The translations under genes and the position numbers were made by a program. This document shows, one piece after another, positions 17,248-29,900 of a DNA stretch of 64,000 nucleotides. The notes beneath the pieces were generated by a model. That model did not search any database. It saw nothing but the letters and a program-made list of their open reading frames with translations, and was not told where the DNA came from. The DNA is from Tetradesmus obliquus. Its lineage: Eukaryota; Chlorophyta; Chlorophyceae; Sphaeropleales; Scenedesmaceae. The stretch covers positions 5,137,501 to 5,201,500 of the forward strand of contig CP126194.1 of the NCBI GenBank assembly GCA_030272155.1. The letters are read 5' to 3'. Each line of letters opens with the position of its first letter. Within the stretch, counting starts at the first letter, position 1.

Positions 17248-19404
17248 TCAGCGCGCAGCAGCAATGCGCTGGGGTTTTGATGCTGACTTGATGCGTGCCT
17301 CCATCTCAGGCCTGCAGGCAGCAGCAGCATCATCAGCAACAGCAACAGCAGAACATTGTCCAGCCTTAGAAAACAGCAACGTCATCATTTGGTATAAGCG
17401 TGGCGCCGCACCAATCAGCACAGCAAGGCACCATTGGATGACGGCAGCGCTGCAACATCAGCTGCAAAGTACACCAGGCACAGCATAACCAAACGCTCAG
17501 CATCTGTGAGGCTCACAGACAGCGACACCAATTGAACAAACGCTGCCAGTTCCGGCTGAAAGTGCCACAGCAGCCCCATCACAGGCAGCGCTGCAACACC
17601 AGCCAACAGACTACACGAGGTGATGTGGCGGTTTGACTACAGTGCCAGGCGCATGCAGCCGCACCTGAAGTGCCGCAGCAGCCCCATCACCGGCAGCGCC
17701 GCAGCGTCGCCCAGCGCGCAGATTGTGTGGCCCTCGATCTGCTTGGTGATCATGGCGAGCATGTCGATCTCCTGCATCTTTGCATCTCCGTGCACCAGGC
17801 GCGTGAGGATGTCGTAGAGCCAGCCTGTGCCCTCGCGGCAGGGCGTGCATTGCCCGCAGCTCTCCACCTGGGCGGCGCAGAGTTGTAAAAGGACAGTTTG
17901 AAAGAACGCAGGTATGCGGCTCCTGGATGCTAAGAATTGCAAAAAGTATGCATAACTAGGCACCTTCCAGCAATGCTGGACCAATGCGACAGCAGTGGGC
18001 ATGGAGCAGCTGCCATGCGCTGAGGAAGTCGTGCTTCAAACAGCAGGTGCAAGAAATCTTATGCAGCATAGGCAGCGCTTGTGTGAAGGCATGCTGGCAC
18101 ACAATGACAAGCATATATGTATGCGCATCTGTCTAAGGTGTGAACGACACCAGTGTTTTGTTGTGGCCGTGTCACCAAGAGCAGCAGCAGCTGGAAGCCA
18201 CACGTCAGCACCCGGTACTGCATGCCTTGTAGAAATAAGCGAGCCTGCAGGATGTGCAGCAGCAAAAGCAGAGGCATAGGCAGCTCAAAGCATACTCAAC
18301 TTTGACCAACAAGGCGACATTGTGGTAGCTGGCGCTGTGATGGTCCTTGTTCTGACACGCAATGCTGCCAAGTGCCCAACACATTTGCATCTATGGTTTA
18401 CGCAAGCTGATGTTGTGCTGACACTCCAAGGTGCAAGTGCAGTCTACAGAGCCTGGCTAAACAGCCGTGGCCATGGCAGCCTGCTTGCGTCAACATGCTG
18501 CTGTACACTGCACCAAGCCGAACAAGCCTTTGCCGCACCTTGCAATGGCGTCAATGATGTCTGTGCTCTTATCCTGCATGCATACACCACAGCAAGCAGT
18601 GTGTCTGCACATGCGGATGCTGAATGAAGGAAAGCATGGGCACCAAAGGCGGTGAGCAGGAATTGCAGCTGCGTCGCAGCACCTTCATGACCGGATGCAA
18701 ACCTGCCAGTAATTCGTACGGTTTGATTGTGAAAGCACTGCAGGGCTATTAGATACATGTGGGTATGCTCCTGCAGAAGGCACTGTAACAGGCACCTTCA
18801 TTGCAATGCTAGAGTATGCCGTGCATGTGGCCCTGCTATGCTGCTGCACACTGCCTTGCCTTCGCCGCCGCAACCACGCACCATGACGATGACTGCTGCC
18901 GTTCCCAGGTCGCTCTGCTGCTCCCGCAGTGAGTCATAGTCCATCAGCACAGTGTCACACGTGGCCTGGGGGAAAAAGAAAGCGTGGGAGGTGATGTTTC
19001 GGACACTGTGACAAATGCTGACATGCAGTCCATTAATGCAGATGTGCTTATACGATGGTGGAATCCATGCATGCAGGCGTCAGACATTCCAACAGGCCAG
19101 TGCATGTGTTACATGCACCTCATTGGTGTAACCGCATGCTATTCTGTCTCGCAGTGTATCACCTACAGCCCTGCCAGCTGGCAGGCAACATGAGATGCAG
19201 GGTGCAGCACCACTCACAGTGCACCAGGCCAGGCTTGTGTACAAATGTCCCTCCTGCCGCATCTATATCCTGCCAAGCTGCTGCTATCTCGCCAATCGTG
19301 TTGACTGCTGAGCTGCATGGGCCCACCTTGGGCAGCAGTGGCGTGCTGGAGCCTCCAGGGATGATGGCCAGCAGGTTGTCCCAGCCGCCACGCACACCAC
19401 CTGG

Positions 19405-19445
<41 letters not shown>

Positions 19446-21514
19446 GCGGCGGCACCGGCAGCAGCAGGTGTGTCTTGTTGCTGCCCCTCAACCACATGTG
19501 CATGCGCAATGCAGTGACTGTCTGCGCAGTATCACCCAAAGCCGCATACATGTGCACGCTGCAACGGCGCCGCTTCGCACCTCAGGGGGATGCTCAATCA
19601 ACAGATGAACGCGTGAACCACACCTACGTTGCAAGATTGCAATGCACAACAGAACCAATCAAGCTGCCCCACCTGCATGCCGCTCGATCAGCTGCCTCAG
19701 CGGTATGCTCATGGACTCCTCCACAGTGCAGGGCCTGTTCACGTGGCCGCTGATGCAGAAGAGCTTGGTGCCGCTGTTGTTGGGCCGCCCGAAACTGGCA
19801 AACCAGTCTGGGCCGCGCCGCAGAATGGTGGGCACGCAGCTCACTGTCTCCACATTGGTGACTGCAGATGGGTGCACCGCAACGCAGCGTATCAAAGCAC
19901 CAAGAAAGAGAAACATGTGAGTTAGATACGACTGCAGGATCCTGCCATAAAAAAGCAGGAGCGGCTGGCAGTTGTGCTGATGCACTTGGCTGGTCACGTG
20001 CAAACAGAGTGGCGCAGAACTGGCACGGTTTTAACCCACAAACTGGTTGAATGTGCTGTTTCTCCTACGCACCAGGCCCACACTCGAGCAGGAACAGATG
20101 AACATCAGTGGCGCTGCTGTGCTGCCTGCCGCTCACTTGTGGTGGGGCAGCCATACAGGCCAACGCTTGCTGGGTAGGGCGGCTTCAGCCGCGGCTTGCC
20201 CTGCGGACAACATACGGCGCGGCACATGTACAGCAGAGCACTTGAAGCATGTGCAGGAACGCGGCTGACAGAAACAAACATCCTGGCGCGATGCACCATG
20301 ATTTATCAAACGCCACCTTTCCGTGGATGCAGCCGCACCTGCCGCCCCTCCATCGTCGCCTCTTCTTCACATACACTTTTGGCAGTCGCACCTGCCACAC
20401 CCTGCACCTTCATTTGTACAAACATATGCAGACCATAGAAAGCCGCACCTGCCGCCCCTCCAGTGATTCCAGCAGCGCCGTCTCCTCGCCGCAGATGTAT
20501 GCGCCCGCCCCTTGGTGCAGCCGCAGGTCAAAGCTGTAGCCGCTGCCAGCTGCGTTGCTGCCCAGCAGGCCAGCCGCGTATGCCTCGTCGATGGCGCGCT
20601 GCACGCAGCGGCGCTCATTGACAAACTCCCCCCTGCAAGTGATGCAACAACAGTGCACAACTCTTAGCAGATAGATTTGTGCGAACACAACACAGCTGGC
20701 AGAAATTCTGCTGGCAAAAGCAGGTGAGCAGTGGGTGCGTGCGTTCGGCACAGGTGCCTTTGCCACGGGGTGACCACCGGCTGTGTATGACGCAAGGACA
20801 TGCAGCAGCACATCGCCATGCAGCTGTTGCACCCCACAGCACCGCACCATGCAATGCAGAGCAGACCATCCCAGTCCCAACAGACCCTCGACCGCACCTG
20901 ATGTAAATGTAGCCGGCGCGTGCGCGCATGCCCACGCCCGCCATGAGTGCTCCTTCAATGAGCTTGTGCGGCTCGTGGCGCATAATCTCGCGGTCCTTGC
21001 AGGTGCCTGGCTCGCTCTCGTCAGCATTGATCACAACATAGCTGGGGCGGCCGTCAGATACCTGCTCAGCAGCAGCAGCAGCAGCACCAGCAGCAGCCGC
21101 AGCAGCAGCAGCTGGTGTCAGCACGGTTGATGCTGCAAACGCCTGGCTTACACAGTGATTCATCTCGCGTCAGGTGAATGAAGAGCTGCTGTACGCTGCA
21201 GCAAGCAAGCGCACGAACAGCGCAGGCACAAGAAACAGGGGCTGCTTGTGTTGGAGGCCGTTATTGTTGATGTTTGTGCAAGCATTGAACGCGGAGCTGC
21301 CATCGTGATTGTGGCTGGCGGCAATGCTGCCATCCCACGTGTTGCTGGCGGTGAAAGTAATCGCAGCTGACTGAGAAAACCCACAGACGTGTACAGCGTT
21401 TGCTGCAACAGGCCTCTGCCTGTGCCAGCAGGCACACGTCTGGTGGTGCAGTGCTGCTGGCGTTGTCAGACGGCTGTCATGCTTCTACCGCTGTCTTTGT
21501 CTGCTGATTCACTT

Positions 21515-21551
<37 letters not shown>

Positions 21552-22515
21552 GCGTTGTGCACCTTTGGCATGAAGCTCCATTTGAGGCCTGCAACAGCAG
21601 CAGCAGTGCAGGAACCATGGCAGCAGCAGAATTGTAGTTTGCCGCACGTTGCAACCTGGCACCAACAAAACCACGGCTGCTGTACTGCTCCACGATGCAT
21701 AGTCATACACTCTGTGCACATGGTGACATCATGTCAGCACGCGCAGGACTTGGTAGTTTGTCATCTGCCACACCCCGTCTCTTCATATATCAACCCCCGA
21801 CAAATTTGTATATACGCACAGCCGTGCCAGCTCGCCACTGGTGAAGCTGACTCGGCTACTGCCGCACATTGTAACTGCAGCTCCACTGTGGAGTATGTGA
21901 CATACACTGGCAGGATGAACTGCATGCATCAGCAGAATCATCTTCATTATCAGCTCACCACTAGGGAAGCCAGCACCACCTCGGCCCCGCATGCCAGACT
22001 GCTTGACCTGCTCTATGATCCAGTCGCTGCCCTTCGTAACGAGGTCCTTGGTGCGGTACCAATCGCCGCGCGCCAGTGCACCCTGCAGCAGCATGCAGCA
22101 CGCAACATTATGTGGCCGTGCTCCAATTGTCACATTGCACAGCGTAGGGGGATTGCCTGGCAGTAACCAGTCGGCTACTACCCGCTGCAGGCCGCCTGTC
22201 CAGAGGGGGGGCTACTCGTGGTACTTCTGCGATACCGCATACAGACATGCAGCATGAGAAAGCCGCTGCTTGTGCAGCTTGCAGTCTATCACTGGATACT
22301 GTACTCGGTATAGCCTGTTGAAAGACTGGCTAGGCTTTGGAGCTACTGCTATGAGGGGTTGAACAGGGATTATTCGCCCGCTGCACCTTGATGGACGTGT
22401 CGTGGCGCCCGTACAGGTTTTGGAAGATGCGGTCGTCATCGCTGATGCCTCCAAAATGCTTTTCTGACGACCAGGATGACGTGCTGATGCACCTTGCCAC
22501 GCTGCAAGCAGGCAT
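17248..22515 (-). CDS. NDUFV1: NADH:ubiquinone oxidoreductase 51 kDa subunit (complex I, NDUFV1/NuoF type)
   Basis: Thirteen exons, minus strand: 22515-22387, 22082-21959, 21588-21563, 21061-20898, 20632-20449, 20200-20137, 19861-19673, 19400-19327, 18965-18882, 18573-18539, 18244-18226, 17867-17665, 17311-17248; phases agree, 452 aa. Nuclear-encoded mitochondrial matrix subunit that binds FMN and NADH and carries cluster N3. Marks: [114 protein letters not shown] plus HTICALGD (the four cluster Cys), then PEMEARIK. Three exons are tiny (26, 35 and 19 bp). The intron after the 19-bp exon appears to start with GC. The start is uncertain: a strong TGCTTGCAG acceptor just inside the proposed first exon suggests an additional upstream exon; ARCISTSS resembles a presequence cleavage region. 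Confidence 0.93.
17556..17597 (-). repeat. Intronic copy of NDUFV1 penultimate exon 3' edge
   Basis: Diverged copy of 17664-17705 (the GLLRHF-encoding end), about 107 bp further into the last intron. The donor bases are not conserved. A weaker third fragment may lie near 17438-17457. Confidence 0.8.
18226..18244 (-). other. 19-bp microexon of NDUFV1
   Basis: Encodes the end of Arg plus LAYFYK, joining DAIA(R) of the 35-bp exon (18573-18539) to VESCGQC. Acceptor CCTGCAG; donor side reads AAG|GCATGC, i.e. a GC donor if the frame is to be kept. Confidence 0.85.
20331..20356 (-). repeat. Intronic copy of NDUFV1 exon 5 3' edge with donor
   Basis: Repeats the end of the exon at 20632-20449 (EGRQ and GTGCGGCT donor), 110 bp into the intron. 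Confidence 0.82.
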
Positions 22516-23744
22516 TGCATTGTGAGCCGAGTGCAGACAAAGTGGGGGTTGCTAGCAACAGCTGTTGCACAACTGCTGGATGGCCATGGGCTGATGGTCT
22601 TGGAGCTGGTGGCCTTGCAGCATCGAACGATGTGTATTGCATCCACTAACAGATGCAAAGGTAACATCTGCGTTATATGCGGCCTCGGCCCCGCATCCAC
22701 GTCCCTAGATTGCCTGCACACCATTTCGCGACGTGCTGCAGGGCTCCAGCTCCCAGCTGCAGTGCCGAGCTGCCTGCCTGCACAGCTAGACTACTACTTG
22801 AAAGCATACTGAATGAGCGTGCAGATCAGTAGCTGCACGTGCTGACCCGTTTCAACACGCTTCCGACACTGTGCAATGGAGGCTTGTGCAGCATTTCAAT
22901 CCATCCAATGGGTTTTCAACCGGCATATACAAACGTTGATGCCCAGCAGCAGGGCTGTGAATCTTCGGTAACACCAGTTTCACTAACCAGGGTTGTTGAT
23001 TACGGGCAGCAGGGAGTCGCAGGGTGGCGTCGCAAAACCCGCACCCGAGGGATGAAGCGGAGCCAAACCTGTTTCACATCTACTATTGTGAGGCCGTGTA
23101 CATAGCTGCGCTGCGCGGTCAAGAGAACACGGTTGACGGGAGTAAGGTTGACAGAGGAAGGCGAAGCTACGGTACGAAGGTTGGGGTCAGCAAACATTGT
23201 GCTTCTCCCCAGCCTCTGTTGGTTCTGCAAAAGCAGGCTGTGCATCCATCAACTGAACAAGAGCTGTTGAGATGTGTAGGCCAGACACTGCAAGTTCCTT
23301 ACCCACATAACTGAGCGTCACAGCCTGGACGGCCCGTCCAGGCTGGAGCGACGAGCCTCGAACAGTGTGCAAGGGGCCCGCAGCCACTGCGTGGCAACCA
23401 TGCAACCCCTCAATCGCCCGATGAGTGGCACACTGGGCCTTGCTGTGCTGTACCTTGACGACAGCTCCAGGCTCTGTCTGCAGCTGCAGACTAACTGGCT
23501 GCTGGCTCATGCTGCAATGAAAGCAGACACCTCCCAAACGCTGCAGGACATAGCCGACATTGCTCTGCCAGAGCGGCACAGCCCGTGGCAGCATGCATGC
23601 CAGGCCCACCATTTGTACGAGAAGACAAGAAGCATCATCAGACAAGGCACGTCGAGACGGTCCTGGTAATGTCGACAGCGCCCGGCCTACATGAGGTATA
23701 TGACTTTCAACAGTAGTTAACTTCTACCACTTGGGCGCGGCACG

Positions 23745-23784
<40 letters not shown>

Positions 23785-23951
23785 ACCCTGCTGCTCAAGC
23801 AACGCCTGCTGCGTGCACACACGCTTGCGCCACAAACAGCGAGATGGTCACAGACGCCCATGGCAGGAGCACTCACGGCCCTCAGGTCGAGTTGCTGCCA
23901 CAGACTTAGCACAAAAACAACACACCACTCCCAATCAGCAACTGCTGGCCG
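22516..23951. other. Intergenic between NDUFV1 and SPOUT1
   Basis: About 1.4 kb. It should hold the NDUFV1 promoter and perhaps a first presequence exon, plus the SPOUT1 3' UTR. A pure CAG tract lies at about 23747-23783. A 152-codon minus-strand open frame at 23645-23187 shows no family similarity. Confidence 0.55.
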
Positions 23952-26061
23952 CTATCTCCCGCCAAAGCTGTGCAGTGCTGTCTCCAAAAATGACATGCTG
24001 ATGAGGATGGCCTCCTCCGTGCGAATCGTGCGGCTGCCCTGCTGCGCGCACGTGTTCAAATAAAGCCCAAACAGCTCTGCTGTCTCCCTGCCAGCCACCG
24101 CCTTATCATGCTCTGCTGCCTCTTCTAGCCCCCCAGGGCCCCCAAATGCAACCAGCACGTGTTTGAACCGCGGCAGCTGCAGGTTGCCTGGCGCCACAAC
24201 TTGGCCGCGCTCGCTGGTGCCTATTTTGAGGTCATAGCCGCCTTTGAAAGGTGACTCGTGCAGCAGCCCTGAAAGCCCCTGCGCCAGCCGCACTGAGTAG
24301 CCCCAGTAGAGGCCCTCCGCCTCACGCGGCTGGCTGGGAGGCACCACCTGCAGTTGAGACATGCAGCAGGATGTTGTGGCAAGTGGGAAGGTACGGTGTG
24401 TGCTCAGGTAGCGGAGGTGCTGCGGTGCTGCGACAGAGAACAGGCAACATGTTGCACAAACGTCTGCTGGCAGGCAGCAGCTAGCAAAGTGTAGACGGCT
24501 TCATATCTGCTGTTCTCTTCGCTTGCTTGCTGTGACCTAAGCAAGCAGCTCCTCAACACGCGCAACTGCGGACCAACTGCGCGCTCAGCAAAATCACTGC
24601 CTGCAGTCGCTCTCACACCATGAAATGGCTACATGCAAACTGCAGCCCCGCTGTCAACACCACCAGGGCACGGCCCCAAACCCAAAACCTCACCTGCCCC
24701 AGGATCATGCTCTCGCCAAAGTCCGGCATGAACTGCACTTGCGGGCTCTCCCCCACCGCCAGCGTCACGCGTGTATTCACCGCCACTGCCTGCGGCACAA
24801 ACGCCATGCGGTCAAGCCCAATGTCCACATAGCTCCCCACACCAGGCTGCACTTTCAGCACTAGTCCTTCTCTGTAGGGCTTCCACTCGCTGGCCCGCAT
24901 GTGGTGCGGTGCATCTAGCGGAGGCAGCAATCCTGCGAGCCGCAGGTCGCTGTGCATGGGGATGAGGGCCTTGCGTAGGTACTGCGGGGTTTCCAGGTAC
25001 TGCGCCACACGCGCCAGGAAGGCTGCGCCAGCTCCCACGCTGCCGTCGCGCTTGGCTGCTGCTGGGGAGTCGTCGATGACAACGAGCTCGTCTACGTTGA
25101 AGATGGCCGCGCAGCGAGCGACCTGTTGCATACACAAGAGCATGATGTCAGTGTAATCACATTAGGGTAGGGTGGCATGCAGTAAGTGCAGCAGCAGGCT
25201 GCAGGGGAGTCGTCGATGACAACGAGCTCGTCTACGTTGAAGATGGCTGCGCAGCGCGCCACCTGATGGGAAGCAGCAGCCCCATTTGAAATGACGCCAG
25301 CAGTACACATGAGGGGCAGGTGTTGCTATGGCTTCATGTGTTTAGGTGATGATGACAACGAGCTCATCTACGCTGAAGATGGCCGCGCAGCGCGCCACCT
25401 GGCAAGGCATGGTTTGAGCACAACGTGACACAGTGAACATGAGCGGGAGGTGGCGCGAAGCACATGGAGCACACTGGCATAGACGGTGACTCAGGGAGGC
25501 CGAAACTGACTGTCAGAAATTGCAAGAGTTCAGCGGAAGACGTTTGCAGGATTGCTGATGACGCAGTTGCACACCCGAGACCCGTTCACATGCATGTCGC
25601 AGCTGCTGTCAGGGAATCGCTTGGGTGGATGTCACTGTGAGTCCCCTTACCGCCGTACAACTTCATGGTTGCGGTCACTGAGTGCATGCTGATGAGTGCA
25701 TGCTGATGAGTGCATGCTGATGATGCAGATGCTGACAGCCTATTTGAGATGCTGCTTTCAGGTTCTAGGAGCAAAGCTGCTGGTAGCACGTGCCGGCGGC
25801 AGGACTGCTGAACAGATGCCGCTAATTCTGTGTTTGCCGATGTAACACAACCCTAGCAACTGCCGTCAGCTGTGCAACTCTGCCTACCTGCCCTGCCACA
25901 AAAGTGGCAAATTCGATGTTTTGCGTGTTGTCTATCATTGAGCCTGGCACAGCCATGCTGACAGTGTAGGAACGGCCCCTGCCTGACGTGGACGGCTGCT
26001 CCCCAGCAGCATCCTGCTGTGCTGCTGCATCTGCTGGAGCTGCCTTCTTCTTCTTGGCCAT
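23952..26061 (-). CDS. SPOUT1/C9orf114-type RNA methyltransferase
   Basis: Three exons on the minus strand: 26061-25888, 25122-24694, 24347-23952; all phase 0; 332 aa. Belongs to the SPOUT (knotted) SAM-dependent methyltransferase family related to human SPOUT1/C9orf114; nuclear/nucleolar or spindle functions are described for the human protein, but the algal target is unknown. Marks: SYTVSMAVPGSMIDN at the N-terminus, RCAAIFNVDELVVIDD, PQYLRKALIP, LAGLLPPLDAPHHMR, GLYWGYSVRLA, GGYDLKIGTSERG (SAM-binding knot) and NTCAQQGSRTIRTEEAILIS at the C-terminus. A Lys-rich start (MAKKKK) suggests nuclear targeting. Start is the Met giving the Lys-rich N-terminus; an in-frame Met nine codons upstream is possible. 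Intron 1 contains two copies of the exon 2 5' edge. Confidence 0.93.
25203..25401 (-). repeat. Two intronic copies of SPOUT1 exon 2 5' edge with acceptor side
   Basis: Copies at 25203-25266 and 25350-25401 repeat the first ~50-65 bp of exon 2 (25122 downward). The acceptor-equivalent positions are 25262 and 25398, spacings 140 and 136 bp. Confidence 0.95.
25677..25725. repeat. 14-bp tandem repeat, 3 copies
   Basis: Unit gagtgcatgctgat repeated three times within SPOUT1 intron 1. Confidence 0.9.
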
Positions 26062-26957
26062 GATGTTAAACAGAAACAACTCCTGCACCTACAGTGTACA
26101 GCTGAAACAACGGGCTTATCCTGTCAGGTCAGCAGTAGGGTGGCAGGCTCTAGCAGTGTGTCGCACAAGACAACGCCAGGTGAGTCGTTCTGCCGCTAGA
26201 AATACGATCAAAGCACCTAAGAAAACCATCGACATCATAGCTCAGCGTGAACACACCGAAGGCGTCTTTGTTATTCGTTAGTGTGACTAAAATGACGGCT
26301 AGTGGGTTGCAGCAGCACTGTTTCATTCGCTACACACTGTTTACCACTACCTTAACACAGGCACTCGGTGTCTGTATTGCTGGCAGTTCGTGTCCGGCTG
26401 CGCAAGCATCAACAGCAGCTCCTTTTGCTTCTTCGATTGCCCAGCCTGCGTGCTGTGGCCAGTCGCTTACGTAGAAGCCTTTATCACCTTCGATAATTGG
26501 TCAACGTTCTGCAAACTTAGCCTGCTATCTGGCTGGCTCTTCAGGTAAACTTCGCTTGGCGGGCCGGGGAGCACTTCTTGCCGTTTGGACAAGCAGCTTG
26601 CTGTGCATGCTTGTTGTGCAACTTTAATGCTTGCCCTCGTTCATGTCAGCCGAAGCAGCAGGGTAGACGCACCAGACTGATGGAACATCAGTTCAGCAGC
26701 CAGGCAGGCTAGTGGTTGAGGCCATGCATGAGGGCTTTGGGCATTTGTCCTGTGCACTCAATGCGTGCATCAGAGTTGCATCATGATATGAGTGCTCTTA
26801 TGCACCCAAGTGCCCTGTGTCCCTTACAGTTTCCGTCACTACCCTGATTCTTCTGTCACTGCGTCTGCTGCTTCAGGCTTTGTGGTCGACCGAACAATCC
26901 CTGTGAACCAGCAGCAGCAGCAGCAGAACTAGTCGTTTTAGCCGCAGGAACAGCACC
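26062..26957. promoter_or_regulatory. Divergent intergenic region SPOUT1 / eEF3
   Basis: About 0.9 kb between the minus-strand SPOUT1 start and the plus-strand eEF3 start; must contain both promoters. No core element recognised. Confidence 0.5.
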
Positions 26958-29900
26958 ATGAAGGTCATCCGCAAGAAGGACAACCCCAACGAGCCTGCCA
27001 AGCCCGCAGCAGCAGCTCCTGCAAAGCCAGCAGCTGGCGGCGGCATCAGGATTGTGAACCGTGCGCCACCCCCGCCAGTAGTGAGCCAGGAGGAGGTTGA
27101 GTCCCGCAAGGTGGCTCAGCTGCTGGGGCGGTTGACGCTTGGGGAGCACGACAGGCACTGCGATGGCCACACAGACATTGATGGCGTGGTGGCAGCAGCT
27201 GGCTTCAGCGCGCTGCAGGCAAACGGCCTCCTGACAAAGTGAGTCCTGCAGCAGAATACACAGCAATGTGCAAGTGTGTTAACTCATTGTTTGCATGTCC
27301 TGCATGTCTGTGTGCGGTATTGAAGGTCGAAGGATGTGCAGCAGGGTGGTTGAGATTGAGGCTGCTGCTGGCAGTGCTGGCAGATTGTGACAGAGAAACC
27401 AGGCGCAACACAGCACAGCGCAGGCCACACCACATGCACATGAAGCGCAGGTTCTGTGGCAGCGTGCTGTCTGGCGAATGCAGCGCCTATCTTCGACGGA
27501 GGCTGCGTAGCACGGTCGAGCACCTGTTTGGCACCGCACCTCTTGCACAGTGCTTGCTACGTTTGTTGTGTTGTTTTGCTGCCATCCCTGTTTTGTCTGT
27601 CGTTCAAACGTAGGCTGAAGGCTAAGTGGCAGCAAAGCAGAGGGCCTTGAGGCAGCACTGCTGGGTTTCACGCAGCTCGGTAAGGCTGTAGTTGTACTGA
27701 TTACCTTGCTGTCTGCTGCAACAGGCTCAAGGCAAGATGGACAACACCACCAACCCTGCTCTGTATGCACGCATCTTGCTGCATGTTCATCACATCCTGT
27801 CTGACAACCTGCTCTGCAACCCCTTTCTGGTATCGCCGCAACAGGCTGAAGGCTGAGATGGATGACACCAGCAATGCAGAGGGCCGCGAGGCAGCCCTGC
27901 TGGGTTTCAAGCAGCTCTGCCAATCTGTTGGCAGGCCCTGCGAGCCGTATGTGGTGCCGCTGCTGGAGCACATGCTGGAGAGGCTGGCTGACAAGGCGGC
28001 GCCAGTGAGGGATGCTGCGATGGGCGCTGCGCAGGCCGTGGTGGCAATCCTGTGCCCGCATGCGGTGGAGCTGGTGCTGCCAGGTGCGTGAGGGAGTGGT
28101 GGTAGCTGCAGCAGCGGCAGCAGAGTAGGGAGGAAGGTACATTTTGTGCTGGCATGTGATGGAGTTGGCGACGCCCGTGCCAGGATGATGACGCAGCAGC
28201 AGCGGTAGATGAGCAGCTGCATGCGACAGGGAGCACGCTGTATTGGTATGCGTGTCGCACACTGCAGGCGTGTAGTAGCCAGGAATGCAGAGACAAGGCA
28301 CCTCTCTGGCGCTGCACAACGACAGCTTACATCTGTGCCTGCATTTGTGCCAGCACATGTGTGGGGCTGCATTTGTGCCAGCACATGTTGTCTGCACAAG
28401 CCTACTTTCCTGGACTGGCGGGCTCACTTTGCTTTTCTGGTGCGCCTCTGCCTGCTGACCTTGCCTCTGCGCAGTCATCTTTGATGCCATGGAGGACAGC
28501 AAGAAGTGGCAGGTCAAGGAGGGAGCGCTGCTGCTGCTGGCGGCGCTGACGCGCACTGCTCCCAGCCAGGTCTCAGCCTGCCTGCCAGCCATCGTGCCGC
28601 TGATCAGCGAGCGCATGGTGGACCCACGCGAGCAGGTGCGCACATGTGTAGCTGATGTTGCACAGCAGCTGCTGGTTATCTTGTAACACAAGCAGAGCTG
28701 CAGACAGCAGCATGCACACGAGCACATGGTAGACCCGCGTGAGCAGGTGCACGTTGTTGCAGCACGGGGATTTACGCAGCAGCAAAACCGCATGGAGCAG
28801 TATGCACACATGGGGTACCTCTGCGTATGACAGCCTTGTATGACGTGCAACTTGGTTGGGTGGGTTGGAGCCTGCTGTGTCAACAGCAAAATGGTTGGCT
28901 TTCAACAGCGCGCTTGCAGCCCCACGCATCAGTGAATCGCCTCAACTTTGGGATAGCTAGCATGCTCCTAAGCACAGCGATTATCTTTGCAAGGCCCATC
29001 TGCTGCCACCCCCTCATGCTTGTTTGTACCGTTTCCTGTGTCGCTGGCAGGTCAAGGCTGCTGCTGCCAAGGCCGGCACTGCCACCTTCAAGCTTGTGGG
29101 CAACAGGGACATTGAGCACATCCTGGATGACCTGCTGCACTGCGTGGCGCGCCCGGCAGAGGTGCCGGACGTGGTGACCAAGCTCAGCGCAACAACCTTC
29201 GTGCAGGTGCGCGCTGCTGCTCCCTGCTTGTTTCTTAGTCTCTGACATGTCATTTTGACACAAGGGGAGCAGGGTGAAATATGCTTTCCTTGCGTCAGCT
29301 TTTGTAGATGGTGCAATACTGTAGCTCTCTGAATCTGTGCTACTGCTTGAATTCGTTGCTATGGCTGCTGCTGCTGCTGCTGGCAGGCTGTCGAGGCGCC
29401 TGCGCTGGCGGTGATGGTGCCGCTGCTGGTGAAGGGCTTGCGCGAGAGCACCGCCATCCAGCGCAAGTCCTGCGTGATCATCACCAACATGAGCAAGCTG
29501 GTCAACAGCCCAGTGGACGCAGTTAACTTCCTGCCCAAGTGAGCAGCAGCAGCAGCACCGGGGCCGCAGTGGTGGCGGCTGCAGCAGCACCAGCAGCAGC
29601 AGCAGCGGCACTAACAGCAGTGCTGATGCAAGCAGGGGCTAGCGTAAGGGTACAGAAGAAGCAGCTGAGTGCTGGAACGGGCGGGCGGCAGCGTGCGACG
29701 TGCAAGCAGCAGGGCTGCTGAGGCACGCGCAGAGGCAGGGCGCAGCATGCATCAAACAAGCATGGCGGATCTGAAATGGCAGCAATCAGCTGCCTGACTC
29801 CTAACATGTTGTGTGTCATTTATTGTGCCGCAGGCTGCTGCCTGGCGTGGAGAAGGTGGCGCGTGCTGCCGCTGACAATGAGCTTCTCGCTCGCTAACCT

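Noticed and set aside
17415-17606. Apparent alternative NDUFV1 C-terminus reading [15 protein letters not shown]
   Set aside because: It mimics the family ending but is out of phase with the exon 12 donor. The true last exon (PEMEARIK, 17311-17248) fits phase and family. The segment aligns with the exon end followed by intron sequence, so it is a decayed DNA-level copy.
23000-23245. Candidate NDUFV1 presequence exon (VNRVLLTAQRSYVHG)
   Set aside because: Looks presequence-like, but no donor in the phase needed by the 22495-region acceptor could be found.
23187-23645. 152-codon minus-strand open frame between SPOUT1 and NDUFV1
   Set aside because: Considered as an NDUFV1 5' exon or a separate gene, but no phase-compatible donor and no recognisable targeting peptide or family.
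27279-28889. 536-codon minus-strand open frame
   Set aside because: Lies antisense to eEF3 exons and introns, is Cys/His/Ser-rich without family similarity, and results from high GC content.
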